64,000 bases of DNA from Gammaproteobacteria bacterium (GCA_013003425.1 JABDJB010000045.1:1-64000), one strand, 5' to 3'. Positions 1-8,731 are shown, counted from the first letter of the stretch. The notes: generated by a model from the sequence alone, not told the origin. Made by a program: numbers and translations.

Positions 1-1700
1 GTGCCGCCGATACCGGTCAGTGCATCGTCATAGCTGGCAACGACAGTGCTGCCATTCTGCACGTCGACAATGCCGTCTTCGTTGTTACCGGCCGTGCCGA
101 ACTGTGTCGGCAGGCTGGCCGAGAAGACGCCGCTGTTCGGCGTAGTCTCGGTCAGCGTAACGGTTTCGGTCTCGGCGCCTTCAGTGACGGTGATATCGAC
201 CGTCTCGGCCACACCCGGGTTGGTGTCGAGATCAGCATCATCGACTGTGATGGTCAGGGTGTCGCCGGGGACGATGTTGGCCGGGGTAATCGTGATGGTG
301 CCGTCGATACCGCCGGTCGTCATCACGGCATCGGTCACCGTTGCCGTGCCGCCGGTGTCAGTGAAGGCATCATCGTAGCGTGCCTCAAGCTGCTGGTTTA
401 CCTGCGCATCGAGGACGCCATTGTTGTCCGGGCCAGGCCCGGCACCCAGCTGCGTTGGCAGTGAGCCGGTGAACACGCCGGTATTGATTCCGGTTTCGGT
501 CAGCAGAACGGATTCTGCTTCGCCCGTCACTGTATTGATAACCGTCGCAGTGGCGTTTTCAGCCAGTCCCGGATTGGTGTCCAGGTCGATGTCCGAGACA
601 GTGATTAACAGGCTGTCGCCGAGCACCACCGGATCAGGATCTAACACGATGGTGCCGCTGGTGCCGCCGTTCACCGCTGAAGCATCGGTGCGGGTGACGC
701 TGTTGCCGATCAGTGTCAGGGCATCGAGGTAGGTCAGGGTGATGGTCTGGCTATCCTGCACGTCAAGGATGCCATCCTCGTCAGGTCCGGCGGTGCCGAA
801 CTGCGTTGGCAGGCTGCCGCTGAAGACGCCGGTGTTGGCTGCCGTCTCTGTCAGCAGCACCGTCTCGGTTTCCACGCCATCGCTGACGCTGACATTAACC
901 GTTTCGGCCACCGCCGGGTTGGTGTTCAGGTCAGGATCGGTGACAGACAGCATAAGCAGGTCACCGACCACCACCGGATCAGGTGCCAGTGTTGCGCTGC
1001 CGTCGGTGCCGCCACCGACCGCGCTGCTGTCGCTGACCGTGGCGCTGCCGCCATTGCCAAGCAGCACATCGTCATAGCTGGCGACGATGGTGTTACCTGC
1101 CTGCACGTCGACGATGCCGTCTTCGCTGTTGCCAGCAGTGCCAAACTGGGTCGGCAGGCTGGCCGAGAAGATACCGCTGTTCGGCGTGGTCTCGGTCAGC
1201 GTGACGGTTTCGGACTCGGCGCCTTCGGTAACGGTAATGTCGAGAGTCTCGGCCAGCCCCGGGTCGGTATCCAGGTCGGTGTCGGTGACCGTGATCGTCA
1301 GCGTGTCACCGGGAACGATACTGGCCGGCGACATCGTGATGCTGCCGTCAAAGCCGCCGTCCACATCGGACTGGTCGGTTGCGACCGCCGGGTTGCCGCT
1401 GATATCGAGGGCGTCGTCGTAGCGTGCCTCGACGGTTTGACCTGCCTCCACCACCAGGAGAGCATCGTTATCGAGGCCTGGCGAGGTACCAAACAGCGTA
1501 TCGAGTGTAGCGTTGAAAACGGCAGTTGCCGGGCCGGTCTCAGTAAGCACCACGGTCTCGGTCTCGAGCGTGGCGAGGTTACTGATCACAACCGATACGG
1601 TGTCGGCTGTAGCGCCGTCGACATCGTGATCGGCGTCGCTGACGGTAACAGACAGCGCGGTACCGGGAACGAAGCTGGCCGGCTCGAGGACCACGGTGCC
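1..1700 (-). repeat. Five in-frame coding tandem repeats of 345-351 bp
   Basis: The conserved SLPTQFGTAG signature recurs with its anchor codon at 102-104, 450-452, 801-803, 1146-1148 and 1494-1496, giving periods of 348, 351, 345 and 348 bp. All periods are multiples of three, so each unit is 115-117 residues. Units share the order PGDTLTITVxDxDLDTNP, AETVxVTV, ETETVxLTET, GVFSASLPTQ and YDDAL. Third positions differ widely between units except for the units centred near 100 and 1146, which are much closer at nucleotide level (shared stretch tcggcaggctggccgagaag) and suggest recent duplication or conversion. The array continues past the left edge. Confidence 0.9.
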
Positions 1701-3539
1701 GGTGTCATTGGCCAGTATCGTCACGCGTTGCACCGTCACGGTGGTGTTTGGTGTTGATGCCGAGTCGCTGGCCTGCCAGGTGATGTCATAGCTGCCCGGC
1801 GGCACGTTCGGAGAACCCAGCGGCACGGGTGTTCCCGACGCGGTCGTAATGGCAATGGCCTGTACGTCAGGGCTGGGGTCGATGTTGTCCGACGCCAGCG
1901 GCACCGGCGTCACAGCCAGCAGGTCGGTAAGCGGCCCGGTGGCGCGGATGCTCAGATCAGCCAGCGGGTCCGGGATAAAGACCGGCGCGACGGTGTCATC
2001 GTCGTCGGCCGCGCCCAGGCACACGGAGCCTTCGATCTGCGCCAGTGGTGTACCGCCAAACTCGCTGAGGTTATTGTTGCGGAAACGCAATATCGACAGA
2101 TTCAAATCCAGGTCTGTTGGCAGGTTCGTAGGTGTGCCGCTCAGAGAAAAGACCACCGGGGTCCTGGTCGCGCCAACAAAGTGATAACCGTCGAGCACGC
2201 AGTCGGACAGGTCGACAATGACGGCGCGGATCATCTCGAAGGTCATCTGTGAGCGGGCAAAACGAACGGCCACGTCGTTGATGACATTGGCCACGCCGCC
2301 CAGGGCCATGCCATAGATGCGCGCAGTTTCGGGGTCAGCCGGATCGAGTGCCGCCGCATCGGAAGGGGTGGTCGCCAGCAGGTCAGCCGGCCAGCCGAAG
2401 GCGGTGCGGTAGAAGACACGGTCAGCGGCAAAAATGCCGGCAAAGCTGCCGCTGCCGGCGGTGTTGCGGCTTTTTTCGAGGATCGCGTTGGTGAAAACGT
2501 TGAGCGAGACAAAAGATTCGTTGCCCGGCAGGTAGGTTTCCAGGCCTTCGCCAGCGTTCAGCACGATGCTGCGATTACCGGCGGTGTCGGTCTCGTCGTC
2601 GAACCCGCCTCCCGATGAACGCACCAGCAAGTTACCGCGTGGCAGCGGTACATCAGCGCACCAGCGGCCGGTGCTGTCGGTGATAGCTTGCGCTACCGCG
2701 GCGCCGGCCGGGTTGCCGGTTGCGTCAACGGGAAGCAGGCTGACCAACGCGCCGCGCAGCGCGCCTTTCATGACGATACCGCAAACCGTTTCCGTTGCCA
2801 CCGGGACGCCGACCGTTACGGTGACAATGCCAGGCGCTGAGTCAGTGCCGTCGCTGGCGCTGTAGGAGAAAGTATCGATACCGGTGAAGCCGGGCGCCGG
2901 TGTGTAGACCAGCCAGTCGTCGCCGGGATCGGCAGTGCTGCGATCGTCATGTGCAACCGCGCCATTGATGGCCGTTGTGAAGCTGCCGATTGTCAGTGAG
3001 TCACCGTCAGGATCCGAATCGTTTGCCAGCACCTCGATTGCCACAGGTGTGTTCATGGCTGTCGTTACGGCGTCGTCCACAGTCAGCGGCAGGTTATTGA
3101 GCGGGTTACCGACGGTGATCTGGATAACGCCGGTGGCACGCCCGTTCTTGCCATCACTGATGGTGTACTGGAAACTGACCACGCCGACGAAGACGTCGTC
3201 GCATACGTAGCGCAGGTAGTCGTCGGAAAAATCACCCGGTGTGCCGTTGTCCTCGATGGTCACCGTGCCGTGCGCGGGCTGGGTTACGTAGACAATTTTC
3301 AGTGAATCGCCGTCGCGATCGAGGCTGGTATCGAGCACGCGCAGGATCAGGTCATTACCGGGCTGCGCCTGGGTCTGCACGTTGAACGCGCGCGGTGGGT
3401 TGTTGGTGCCGGCAGGGCCGGATAGCGGGTCCAGAGCCGAGCCACCGCCGCCGCTGCACGACGCCAGCACCACGCTCATTGCCAGGGCGGCGCAACGTGC
3501 GACGCTGAAACAGCTTGTTTTATAATTTAATTCAGTCAC
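1..3539 (-). CDS. Giant surface lipoprotein with Ig-like and ~116-aa tandem repeats (C-terminus beyond window)
   Basis: The 5' end of a very large minus-strand gene that runs off the left edge (about 1180 codons visible). I place the start at a GTG (3537-3539), giving MTELNYKTSCFSVARC followed by a hydrophobic stretch and lipobox LASC-SGGGG, a lipoprotein signal; an ATG at 3477-3479 is too close to the cysteine to leave a normal signal peptide. Then come Ig/cadherin-like segments resembling Big_9 (for example DSDPDGDSLTIG followed by YTPAPGFTGIDTFSYSASDG), a carboxypeptidase-regulatory-like segment around CGIVMKGALRGALVSLLP, and from about 1700 down to base 1 a run of ~116-residue repeats with Asp-rich DxDLDTNP turns and the signature SLPTQFGTAG. 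The architecture suggests an outer-membrane-anchored, calcium-stabilised adhesin or matrix protein; this is inference from domain types. The terminal domain and total length are unseen. Confidence 0.85.
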   Translation of the reverse strand, partial: MTELNYKTSCFSVARCAALAMSVVLASCSGGGGSALDPLSGPAGTNNPPRAFNVQTQAQPGNDLILRVLDTSLDRDGDSLKIVYVTQPAHGTVTIEDNGTPGDFSDDYLRYVCDDVFVGVVSFQYTISDGKNGRATGVIQITVGNPLNNLPLTVDDAVTTAMNTPVAIEVLANDSDPDGDSLTIGSFTTAINGAVAHDDRSTADPGDDWLVYTPAPGFTGIDTFSYSASDGTDSAPGIVTVTVGVPVATETVCGIVMKGALRGALVSLLPVDATGNPAGAAVAQAITDSTGRWCADVPLPRGNLLVRSSGGGFDDETDTAGNRSIVLNAGEGLETYLPGNESFVSLNVFTNAILEKSRNTAGSGSFAGIFAADRVFYRTAFGWPADLLATTPSDAAALDPADPETARIYGMALGGVANVINDVAVRFARSQMTFEMIRAVIVDLSDCVLDGYHFVGATRTPVVFSLSGTPTNLPTDLDLNLSILRFRNNNLSEFGGTPLAQIEGSVCLGAADDDDTVAPVFIPDPLADLSIRATGPLTDLLAVTPVPLASDNIDPSPDVQAIAITTASGTPVPLGSPNVPPGSYDITWQASDSASTPNTTVTVQRVTILANDTGTVVLEPASFVPGTALSVTVSDADHDVDGATADTVSVVISNLATLETETVVLTETGPATAVFNATLDTLFGTSPGLDNDALLVVEAGQTVEARYDDALDISGNPAVATDQSDVDGGFDGSITMSPASIVPGDTLTITVTDTDLDTDPGLAETLDITVTEGAESETVTLTETTPNSGIFSASLPTQFGTAGNSEDGIVDVQAGNTIVASYDDVLLGNGGSATVSDSSAVGGGTDGSATLAPDPVVVGDLLMLSVTDPDLNTNPAVAETVNVSVSDGVETETVLLTETAANTGVFSGSLPTQFGTAGPDEDGILDVQDSQTITLTYLDALTLIGNSVTRTDASAVNGGTSGTIVLDPDPVVLGDSLLITVSDIDLDTNPGLAENATATVINTVTGEAESVLLTETGINTGVFTGSLPTQLGAGPGPDNNGVLDAQVNQQLEARYDDAFTDTGGTATVTDAVMTTGGIDGTITITPANIVPGDTLTITVDDADLDTNPGVAETVDITVTEGAETETVTLTETTPNSGVFSASLPTQFGTAGNNEDGIVDVQNGSTVVASYDDALTGIGG

Positions 3540-3739
3540 TTGAAGCCGGCTCGATCGATCTGGACCATGCTATCCAAGTAGCTGATTTTCAACGTTGCGC
3601 GGCGTCACATTTCCGCTTTGACTCACGTCACGAAATTGCGGAAAAAGCTATAAGAAATAGAAAGTTGACTAAAAACTGTTCAATCTGCGCGGCGCTACGG
3701 GGCGGGCGCAAAAACTGCCTGCATCGAATTTCTTCGGCA

Positions 3740-3757
3740 CAGGCGCTGTAGCGCCTG
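3740..3757. repeat. Perfect 8-bp palindrome in the 290-bp gene-free stretch before the tRNA
   Basis: CAGGCGCT-GT-AGCGCCTG forms a perfect hairpin with no T-run on either side, so it is not a simple terminator; it may be a REP-type element. Apart from this hairpin and the tRNA promoter I see no gene in 3540-3829. Confidence 0.5.
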
Positions 3758-3788
3758 CAAACTGCGGGACAGGATTCGGTCGCTGCCA

Positions 3789-3816
3789 TTGCCGTTGGCA
3801 GCCGGCCTGTTAGAAT
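3789..3816 (+). promoter_or_regulatory. Sigma-70-type promoter of the tRNA-Ile gene
   Basis: TTGCCG (3789-3794), a 16-nt spacer and TAGAAT (3811-3816) lie 14 nt upstream of the first tRNA base. The spacing and hexamers fit a housekeeping promoter. Confidence 0.6.
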
Positions 3817-3829
3817 CTCGCGCCTGAGT

Positions 3830-4142
3830 GGGCCTGTAGCTCAGTTGGTTAGAGCAGGGGACTCATCGAGAAGGTGCGTTCATGCTGAAAGGCATGAAAT
3901 GAACGGGATGAATTCAGGGGAACCGTACCGATCCGTGTCGGCGGCAACCCTGAGCCAAGCCGGCGGTGCACCGCCGGAAGGTGCAGAGACTACCTGAGAA
4001 CTACAGTGTTCTTAATGACAGGCTAGAGCGTCCCGCACCCTAACGATTTGCGTCGTGGGTGGTGAGATAGTCCACTCCCACCGGAAACAGTGGGGCACAG
4101 TGAATCCCTTGGTCGTAGGTTCGAGTCCTACCGGGCCCACCA
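3830..4142 (+). tRNA. ileX: tRNA-Ile(CAU), interrupted by a group I intron
   Basis: Exon 1 (3830-3866) begins GGGCCTGTAGCTCAG and ends in the anticodon loop at CTCAT; exon 2 (4103-4142) is AATCCCTTGG followed by the T arm GTAGGTTCGAGTCCTAC, the acceptor strand CGGGCCC and an encoded ACCA. Joined, the acceptor stem pairs over 7 bp (one G-T), the anticodon stem is GGGGA/TCCCT and the loop is CTCATAA, so the anticodon is CAT at positions 34-36. Overall similarity to tRNA-Ile2, for example the GACTCATAATC core, supports isoleucine AUA decoding after lysidine modification by TilS rather than methionine. The gene is solitary, lies between the surface lipoprotein and rpoD, and can only function after splicing. 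Confidence 0.93.
3867..4102 (+). ncRNA. ORF-less group I intron (IC3-like) in tRNA-Ile
   Basis: A 236-nt insertion exactly between tRNA positions 36 and 37, preceded by exon U and ending in G, as group I introns require. Core elements can be paired by eye: P4 TCAGGG (3914-3919) with CCCTGA (3948-3953); a P6 hairpin made of the palindrome CCGGCGGT-GC-ACCGCCGG (3960-3977); P7 GACTA (3988-3992) with TAGTC (4068-4072); a P9-type hairpin CCCAC/GTGGG (4078-4082, 4090-4094). The Q segment GGCAACCCTGAGCCAAGC and S segment ATAGTCCA closely match the known Azoarcus tRNA-Ile(CAU) intron, with compensatory change in P4. There is no room for a homing endonuclease. An internal guide GUG (3873-3875) can pair with exon CAU. 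Self-splicing is inferred from structure. Confidence 0.92.
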
Positions 4143-4149
4143 TTGTCAC

Positions 4150-4173
4150 GGGGACAGTACCTGTACTGTCCCC
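4150..4173. repeat. Perfect inverted repeat between the tRNA and rpoD
   Basis: GGGGACAGTAC-CT-GTACTGTCCCC: 11-bp perfect arms, seven bases after the tRNA CCA end and 16 bases past the convergent rpoD stop. There is no T-run, but the strong hairpin could stop or protect both transcripts. The GGGGACAGT-type palindrome resembles dispersed REP-like elements of proteobacteria; that is an inference. Confidence 0.6.
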
Positions 4174-4189
4174 TGCTGTTGCCGTGAGT

Positions 4190-6043
4190 TCAGTCTTCGA
4201 GCAGGAAGCTGCGCAGCTGCTCGGAGCGGCTGGGATGACGCAGCTTGCGCAACGCCTTGGCTTCGATCTGGTGAATACGTTCGCGGGTGACGTCGAACTG
4301 CTTGCCGACCTCTTCCAGCGTGTGGTCGGTATTCATATCAATGCCGAAACGCATGCGCAGCACTTTTGCTTCGCGCGGCGTCAGGCCGGCCAGCACGCCG
4401 TGCGTGGTTTCGCGCAGGCCTTCGTTGGTGGCTGAATCAACCGGTGAATCGACGTTGGTGTCCTCGATGAAATCGCCGAGGTGTGAATCCTCGTCGTCAC
4501 CGATTGGCGTTTCCATCGAGATCGGTTCCTTGGCGATCTTCAGCACCTTGCGCACTTTGTCTTCCGGCATTTCCATGCGGATGGCCAGTTCGTCCGGTGT
4601 CGGTTCGCGGCCCATCTCCTGCAGCATTTGCCGGCTGATGCGGTTGAGCTTGTTGATGGTTTCGATCATGTGCACGGGGATACGTATCGTGCGGGCCTGG
4701 TCGGCAATCGACCGGGTGATTGCCTGACGAATCCACCAGGTGGCGTAAGTCGAAAACTTGTAGCCGCGGCGGTACTCAAACTTGTCTACCGCTTTCATCA
4801 GGCCGATGTTGCCTTCCTGAATGAGGTCGAGGAACTGCAGCCCGCGATTGGTGTATTTCTTGGCGATAGAAATCACGAGGCGCAGGTTGGCTTCGACCAT
4901 TTCCTTCTTGGCACGGCGCGCCTTGGCCTCGCCGATGGACATCTGCCGGTTAATCTCCTTCATTTCGGAGATGGACATGTGATTGATCTTCTCCATCAGT
5001 ATCAGCTTGCGCTGGGCGCGGGTAATGTCCGGCCGCAGCTTGGCCAGCGTCGATGAATGCTTGCGCTTGGCGCGTATATGTTTTTCGACCCAGTTCAGGT
5101 CGGTTTCATTCGCCGGGAAGCTGGCAATGAAATCCTTGCGCGGCATACCAGCTTCGCGTACGCAGTACTGCATGATCTGCCGCTCCTGGGCGCGGATCAT
5201 GGCGATGGTCTCGCGCACGCTGCCGACGAGAACCTCGAAAGTTTTTGGCGCCAGCTTCAGCTCCATGATCTGGTCGGCGATGCGTTCCCGTGCCTTATAC
5301 ACCTTGGGATCGCTGGAGCCGGAGGTTTCAATGCCGCTGATCATCCGGTTGTAGGCGCGTTTCATGGTGGCGAACCGACGCTTGGCCTCTTCCGGATCGG
5401 GCCCGTCATCCTTCTTCTTCTCATCGTCATCGGTCGATTTCTTTTCGCCGTTTGCCGTATTGACCGGCTTGGCAATTTCATCGGGTGCATTGGGATCGAT
5501 GAACCCGGTCAGCAGTTCGTTGAGACGCTTGTCACCACGGTGCACTTCGTCCCAGGTTTCGATGAGTATGTCCGGGGTGCGCGGCAGCATGGCCGTGGCG
5601 CGGCGTACCTGGTTGAGCCCCTGCTCGATGCGCTTTGCAATGCGGATTTCGCCCTCGCGAGTGAGCAGCTCTACCGTACCCATTTCGCGCATGTACATAC
5701 GTACCGGGTCGGTGGTGCGGCCAAACTCGCTGTCGACGGTGGCCAGCGCAGCGGCGGCCTCGGCAGCGTCGTCATCGTTGTCGGCCACGGGCGCGTCGGA
5801 CAACAACACGGAATCGTCATCCGGTGCTTTCTCATGCACGGTGATGCCCATGTCGTTAATCATGTTGACGACATCTTCGATCTGTTCCGGATCGACGATT
5901 TCGTTGGGCAGGTGATCGTTCACCTCGGAGTAGGTCAGGTAACCCTGCTCTTTACCGCGCGCGATCAGCAGTTTCAGCTGCGACGCGCGGTCTTCCGCGA
6001 CGCCGGGCTTCAACTGTTCAGGTGCTGCTTTCTTCCCGCTCAA
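4190..6043 (-). CDS. rpoD: RNA polymerase primary sigma factor (sigma-70)
   Basis: About 617 residues, the usual RpoD length. It shows region 1.1 ([26 protein letters not shown]), region 1.2 ([21 protein letters not shown]), the acidic non-conserved insert of gammaproteobacterial RpoD ([16 protein letters not shown]), regions 2.1-2.4 ([20 protein letters not shown] to [17 protein letters not shown]) and region 4.2 ([20 protein letters not shown]). I chose the TTG at 6041-6043 because GAGG lies 8 nt upstream; an in-frame TTG at 6076 has no ribosome-binding site. It is the last gene of the rpsU-yqeY-dnaG-rpoD operon, 60 nt after dnaG, and directs housekeeping transcription. Confidence 0.97.
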   Translation of the reverse strand: MSGKKAAPEQLKPGVAEDRASQLKLLIARGKEQGYLTYSEVNDHLPNEIVDPEQIEDVVNMINDMGITVHEKAPDDDSVLLSDAPVADNDDDAAEAAAALATVDSEFGRTTDPVRMYMREMGTVELLTREGEIRIAKRIEQGLNQVRRATAMLPRTPDILIETWDEVHRGDKRLNELLTGFIDPNAPDEIAKPVNTANGEKKSTDDDEKKKDDGPDPEEAKRRFATMKRAYNRMISGIETSGSSDPKVYKARERIADQIMELKLAPKTFEVLVGSVRETIAMIRAQERQIMQYCVREAGMPRKDFIASFPANETDLNWVEKHIRAKRKHSSTLAKLRPDITRAQRKLILMEKINHMSISEMKEINRQMSIGEAKARRAKKEMVEANLRLVISIAKKYTNRGLQFLDLIQEGNIGLMKAVDKFEYRRGYKFSTYATWWIRQAITRSIADQARTIRIPVHMIETINKLNRISRQMLQEMGREPTPDELAIRMEMPEDKVRKVLKIAKEPISMETPIGDDEDSHLGDFIEDTNVDSPVDSATNEGLRETTHGVLAGLTPREAKVLRMRFGIDMNTDHTLEEVGKQFDVTRERIHQIEAKALRKLRHPSRSEQLRSFLLED

Positions 6044-6103
6044 AACATGTGCCTCAAAAACTGTGCAAACAAACAAACCAGTATATCGGAGACCGTGCCC
6101 CCG

Positions 6104-7885
6104 CTACAGTAGGCGACCCTCGTCCCCGGTCGCCTGTGGCCGGCCGCGATCCCGCAGAAGTTGCTGTAATTCCAGCTTTTCTTCCGCGGAGAGCTGTTTT
6201 TGACGCGCTTTGGTCATCAGCTCATCGGCCCGCCGCCGGGATACGTCCCGCGCGACCAAATGTAAAAGACTGTTACGCAATTCCGCGACGGCCTCTTCCT
6301 CCTCGACCAGCGGCTCGGTCGCCGCCAGCGTTGCCAGGTGTGATCCGACCGCATCCTCGCGCCAGCGTTCCAGCACCATCGCGGTGGACAGCTCGGGCTG
6401 CGCCTGCAGCTCGGCCAGCAATCGTGCCAGCACATCGACTCCGGGCCGGTCTACCTGCGGCAGCTGCTGCGGAGCATCCACCTGTGCTGCGATGCCCGGG
6501 TAATGCAGCAGCAGCGTAATTGCCTGGCGCACCAGGTTGCCACGACCCGTGCTGATTCGATGCCGCGCGCGACGCCGGGGTTTGCGTGCCGCCTGTGGTG
6601 TGCTGCCCAGCAGCGAACGCAAGCGCGCCGGCTCCATCCGCACTGTCTGGCCAATGCGGTCGACCAGCATTTCGCGGTAGACCCCGTCAGGCAGCCCTTC
6701 TACCAGCGGCCGGGCCAGTTCGACAAAGCGGGCGCGGCCATCGACGTGATCGAGGTCAGTCTGCTCAGCCAGCTGCTGCACCATGTATTCCGATAACGGC
6801 AATGCTGCGTCGATGCGTTGCCGAAACCGTTCGGCACCCTCGGCTCGCACCAGCGAGTCCGGATCATGCCCGTCTGGCAGGAACAGAAAATCGATGCGCC
6901 GGCCTTCACGCACGCTGCCGAGCGCGTTTTCCAGCGCCCGCCATGCGGCCTTGCGACCGGCGCGGTCGCCGTCAAAACAAAACACGACGTTTTCGGCGAT
7001 ACGAAACAGGCGATCCAGGTGCGCTTCCGTGCAAGCTGTCCCGAGCGTCGCCACAACGTTGCGAATACCGTGCTGCGCCAGGCCCACAACGTCCATATAG
7101 CCTTCGACCACCAGCAGCGTGGAAATATCCCGCAACGCCTGGCGCGCTTCGTGCAGGCCGTATAGTTCGCGGCCCTTATGGAACAGCGGCGACTCCGGAG
7201 AGTTCAGGTACTTGGGCTCACCGTCACCGAGCGCCCTGCCGCCAAAAGCGATAACGCGGCCGCGGGTGTCGCGAATGGGAAACATGATCCGGTTGCGGAA
7301 CATGTCATAAAAGCCGTTGCCGCCCTGGCGCGGCTTTATCATCCCGGTATCGGTCAGGTGCTTGCGCGCGTCGGTATCGGCACCGATCGAACCGACCAGC
7401 GCGTCCCAGCTGTCCGGGGCGTGGCCAATAGCAAACTCCCGGGCGATCTCGCCGCTCAACCCGCGTTCCTTCAAATAGTCGACCGCCGGCCCGTTTTTCT
7501 TCAGTTGTTCGCAGTAGTACGCTGCCGCTTCGCCCAGCGTCGCGTAAATCTCGGTGCGTGGCCGCACCGGCGCGTCCCCGCCGCTGCTGCGCGGTACTTC
7601 CATACCGGCCTGCGCCGCCAGGTCCTCGATGGCTTCGATAAACCCCCGGCCCTCATATTCCATGATGAAACCCAGTGCCGTGCCATGCACGCCGCAGCCA
7701 AAGCAGTGATAGAACTGCTTGGTCGGGCTGACGGTGAAAGACGGTGTCTTTTCCTCGTGAAAGGGGCAGCATGCCTTGAACTCGCGACCGGCTTTCTTCA
7801 GCCGCACGCGGGCACCGATGACTTCGGCAATGTCGGTGCGAGCAATCAGCTCATCGATAAATTGTTGTGGAATGCGCCCGCTCAT
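6104..7885 (-). CDS. dnaG: DNA primase
   Basis: 593 residues. The N-terminal zinc ribbon is visible (CCPFHEEKTPSFTVSP, then FYHCFGCGVHG), followed by the primase catalytic core and the Toprim domain (LLVVEGYMDVVGLAQHGIRN with the later CFDGDRAGRKAAWRA). The C-terminal third corresponds to the DnaB-binding domain (ELMTKARQKQLSAEEKLELQ). It makes RNA primers at the replication fork. It sits between yqeY and rpoD, as in the classical macromolecular-synthesis operon; the C-terminal region is divergent as is usual for the family. Confidence 0.97.
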   Translation of the reverse strand: MSGRIPQQFIDELIARTDIAEVIGARVRLKKAGREFKACCPFHEEKTPSFTVSPTKQFYHCFGCGVHGTALGFIMEYEGRGFIEAIEDLAAQAGMEVPRSSGGDAPVRPRTEIYATLGEAAAYYCEQLKKNGPAVDYLKERGLSGEIAREFAIGHAPDSWDALVGSIGADTDARKHLTDTGMIKPRQGGNGFYDMFRNRIMFPIRDTRGRVIAFGGRALGDGEPKYLNSPESPLFHKGRELYGLHEARQALRDISTLLVVEGYMDVVGLAQHGIRNVVATLGTACTEAHLDRLFRIAENVVFCFDGDRAGRKAAWRALENALGSVREGRRIDFLFLPDGHDPDSLVRAEGAERFRQRIDAALPLSEYMVQQLAEQTDLDHVDGRARFVELARPLVEGLPDGVYREMLVDRIGQTVRMEPARLRSLLGSTPQAARKPRRRARHRISTGRGNLVRQAITLLLHYPGIAAQVDAPQQLPQVDRPGVDVLARLLAELQAQPELSTAMVLERWREDAVGSHLATLAATEPLVEEEEAVAELRNSLLHLVARDVSRRRADELMTKARQKQLSAEEKLELQQLLRDRGRPQATGDEGRLL

Positions 7886-7970
7886 CTCGCTGGGTCGTGT
7901 TATCGATCAGAGTCCGAAGCTTAGTTGAAAAGTCCGGGCCGCGTAGCCCCGAAAGGTGACGCTGTGTAAA

Positions 7971-8420
7971 TCAGCCAGCCAGCCGCTGTTTGACCAGCGC
8001 GCTGACTTTGCCCATGTCCGCCCGACCGGCAGCGGCTTTTTTCACAGCACCCATTACACGGCCCATATCTTGCATGCTGCTGGCGCCCGTTGCGGCCATG
8101 ACTTCGTCGATTATTGCCGCAAGTGCCGCGTCGTCCAATGGTTCAGGCAGGTACGAGCGGAGCAGCTCAATCTCGGCCTGTTCCTTGTCGGCCAGCTCCT
8201 GGCGTCCGGCGGCTGCAAACTGCTGCACAGACTCCTTGCGTTGCTTGACCATTTTTTCGAGCACAGTGGTGACGGCGGCATCGTCGAGTTCGATGCGCTC
8301 ATCTACTTCACGTTGCTTGATGGCCGCCATGACCATGCGCAGTGTTGTCAGGCGCGTCTTTTCACCAGCACGCATCGCCGCCTTGACGTCGTCGCCGAGC
8401 CTGGTCTTCAGAGCTGACAA
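7971..8420 (-). CDS. yqeY: GatB/YqeY-domain protein
   Basis: About 149 residues, matching the YqeY family: LKTRLGDDVKAAMRAGEKTRLTTLRMVMAAIKQREVD at the start, the helical core LEKMVKQRKESVQQFAAAGR and the ending MGRVMGAVKKAAAGRADMGKVSALVKQRL. The domain is shared with the tail of GatB and aspartyl/glutamyl-tRNA amidotransferase, but the role of the stand-alone protein is unsettled. I favour the TTG at 8418-8420, which gives MSALKTRLG as in relatives and starts 10 nt after the rpsU stop; the ATG at 8480 would overlap rpsU by 50 bp. It lies in the conserved rpsU-yqeY-dnaG order. Confidence 0.9.
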   Translation of the reverse strand: MSALKTRLGDDVKAAMRAGEKTRLTTLRMVMAAIKQREVDERIELDDAAVTTVLEKMVKQRKESVQQFAAAGRQELADKEQAEIELLRSYLPEPLDDAALAAIIDEVMAATGASSMQDMGRVMGAVKKAAAGRADMGKVSALVKQRLAG

Positions 8421-8430
8421 TGGAGTGAAT

Positions 8431-8646
8431 TCAGTACAGACGCTTGCGTCGGCCAGTCTCGCGGGAAATCCGCTTGGCATGACGCTTCACCGCAGCGGCC
8501 TTGCGCCGCTTTCTTTCCTGGGTGGGCTTTTCGTAATACTCACGCCGGCGCAGTTCAGTCAGGATGCCGGCCTTCTCGCAGGCGCGCTTGAAGCGCCGCA
8601 TGGCGGCATCGAAATACTCGTTTTCCTTGACCCGGACGCTGGGCAT
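8431..8646 (-). CDS. rpsU: 30S ribosomal protein bS21
   Basis: 71 residues, [20 protein letters not shown] through the basic tail GRRKRLY, the full-length S21 pattern with the RREYYEKPT segment. It is involved in translation initiation on the 30S subunit. It has a good TTGAGG ribosome-binding site and is the first gene of the rpsU-yqeY-dnaG-rpoD operon, divergent from tsaD. Confidence 0.98.
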   Translation of the reverse strand: MPSVRVKENEYFDAAMRRFKRACEKAGILTELRRREYYEKPTQERKRRKAAAVKRHAKRISRETGRRKRLY

Positions 8647-8698
8647 ACCAAAACCTCAAAATACAGTTAAAAAAAGGCCGCATTCGGCCGAACGCGGT

Positions 8699-8727
8699 AT
8701 TCTAGTGGCGGGTTCTCCGGGTGTAAA
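8699..8727 (-). promoter_or_regulatory. Sigma-70 promoter of the rpsU-dnaG-rpoD operon, with overlapping hairpin
   Basis: On the minus strand TTTACA (8722-8727), exactly 17 nt, then TAGAAT (8699-8704). The predicted start, near 8692, falls inside a 20-bp dyad (8678-8697, CCGCRTTCGG arms) followed by a T7 tract on the minus strand, so the first transcribed bases are terminator-like. The divergent tsaD begins at 8732, so its own promoter must lie in this same short interval or further upstream. Confidence 0.6.
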
Positions 8728-8731
8728 GGGA

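Noticed and set aside
1-1700. Tandem ~348-bp repeats as a CRISPR or satellite array
   Set aside because: The period is far too long for CRISPR, the units are in one reading frame and encode a conserved beta-rich pattern.
3830-4142. Degraded or pseudogene tRNA
   Set aside because: Joining the two halves gives a perfect cloverleaf and the inserted segment has a group I core, so it is a split functional gene.
6044-6076. Longer rpoD start at TTG 6076
   Set aside because: No Shine-Dalgarno sequence, and the added residues ([11 protein letters not shown]) do not resemble RpoD; TTG 6043 has GAGG at good spacing.
5057-6112. Open reading frame of about 350 codons on the plus strand
   Set aside because: It lies antisense to rpoD, in a GC-rich frame with no family motifs; rpoD itself is unambiguous.
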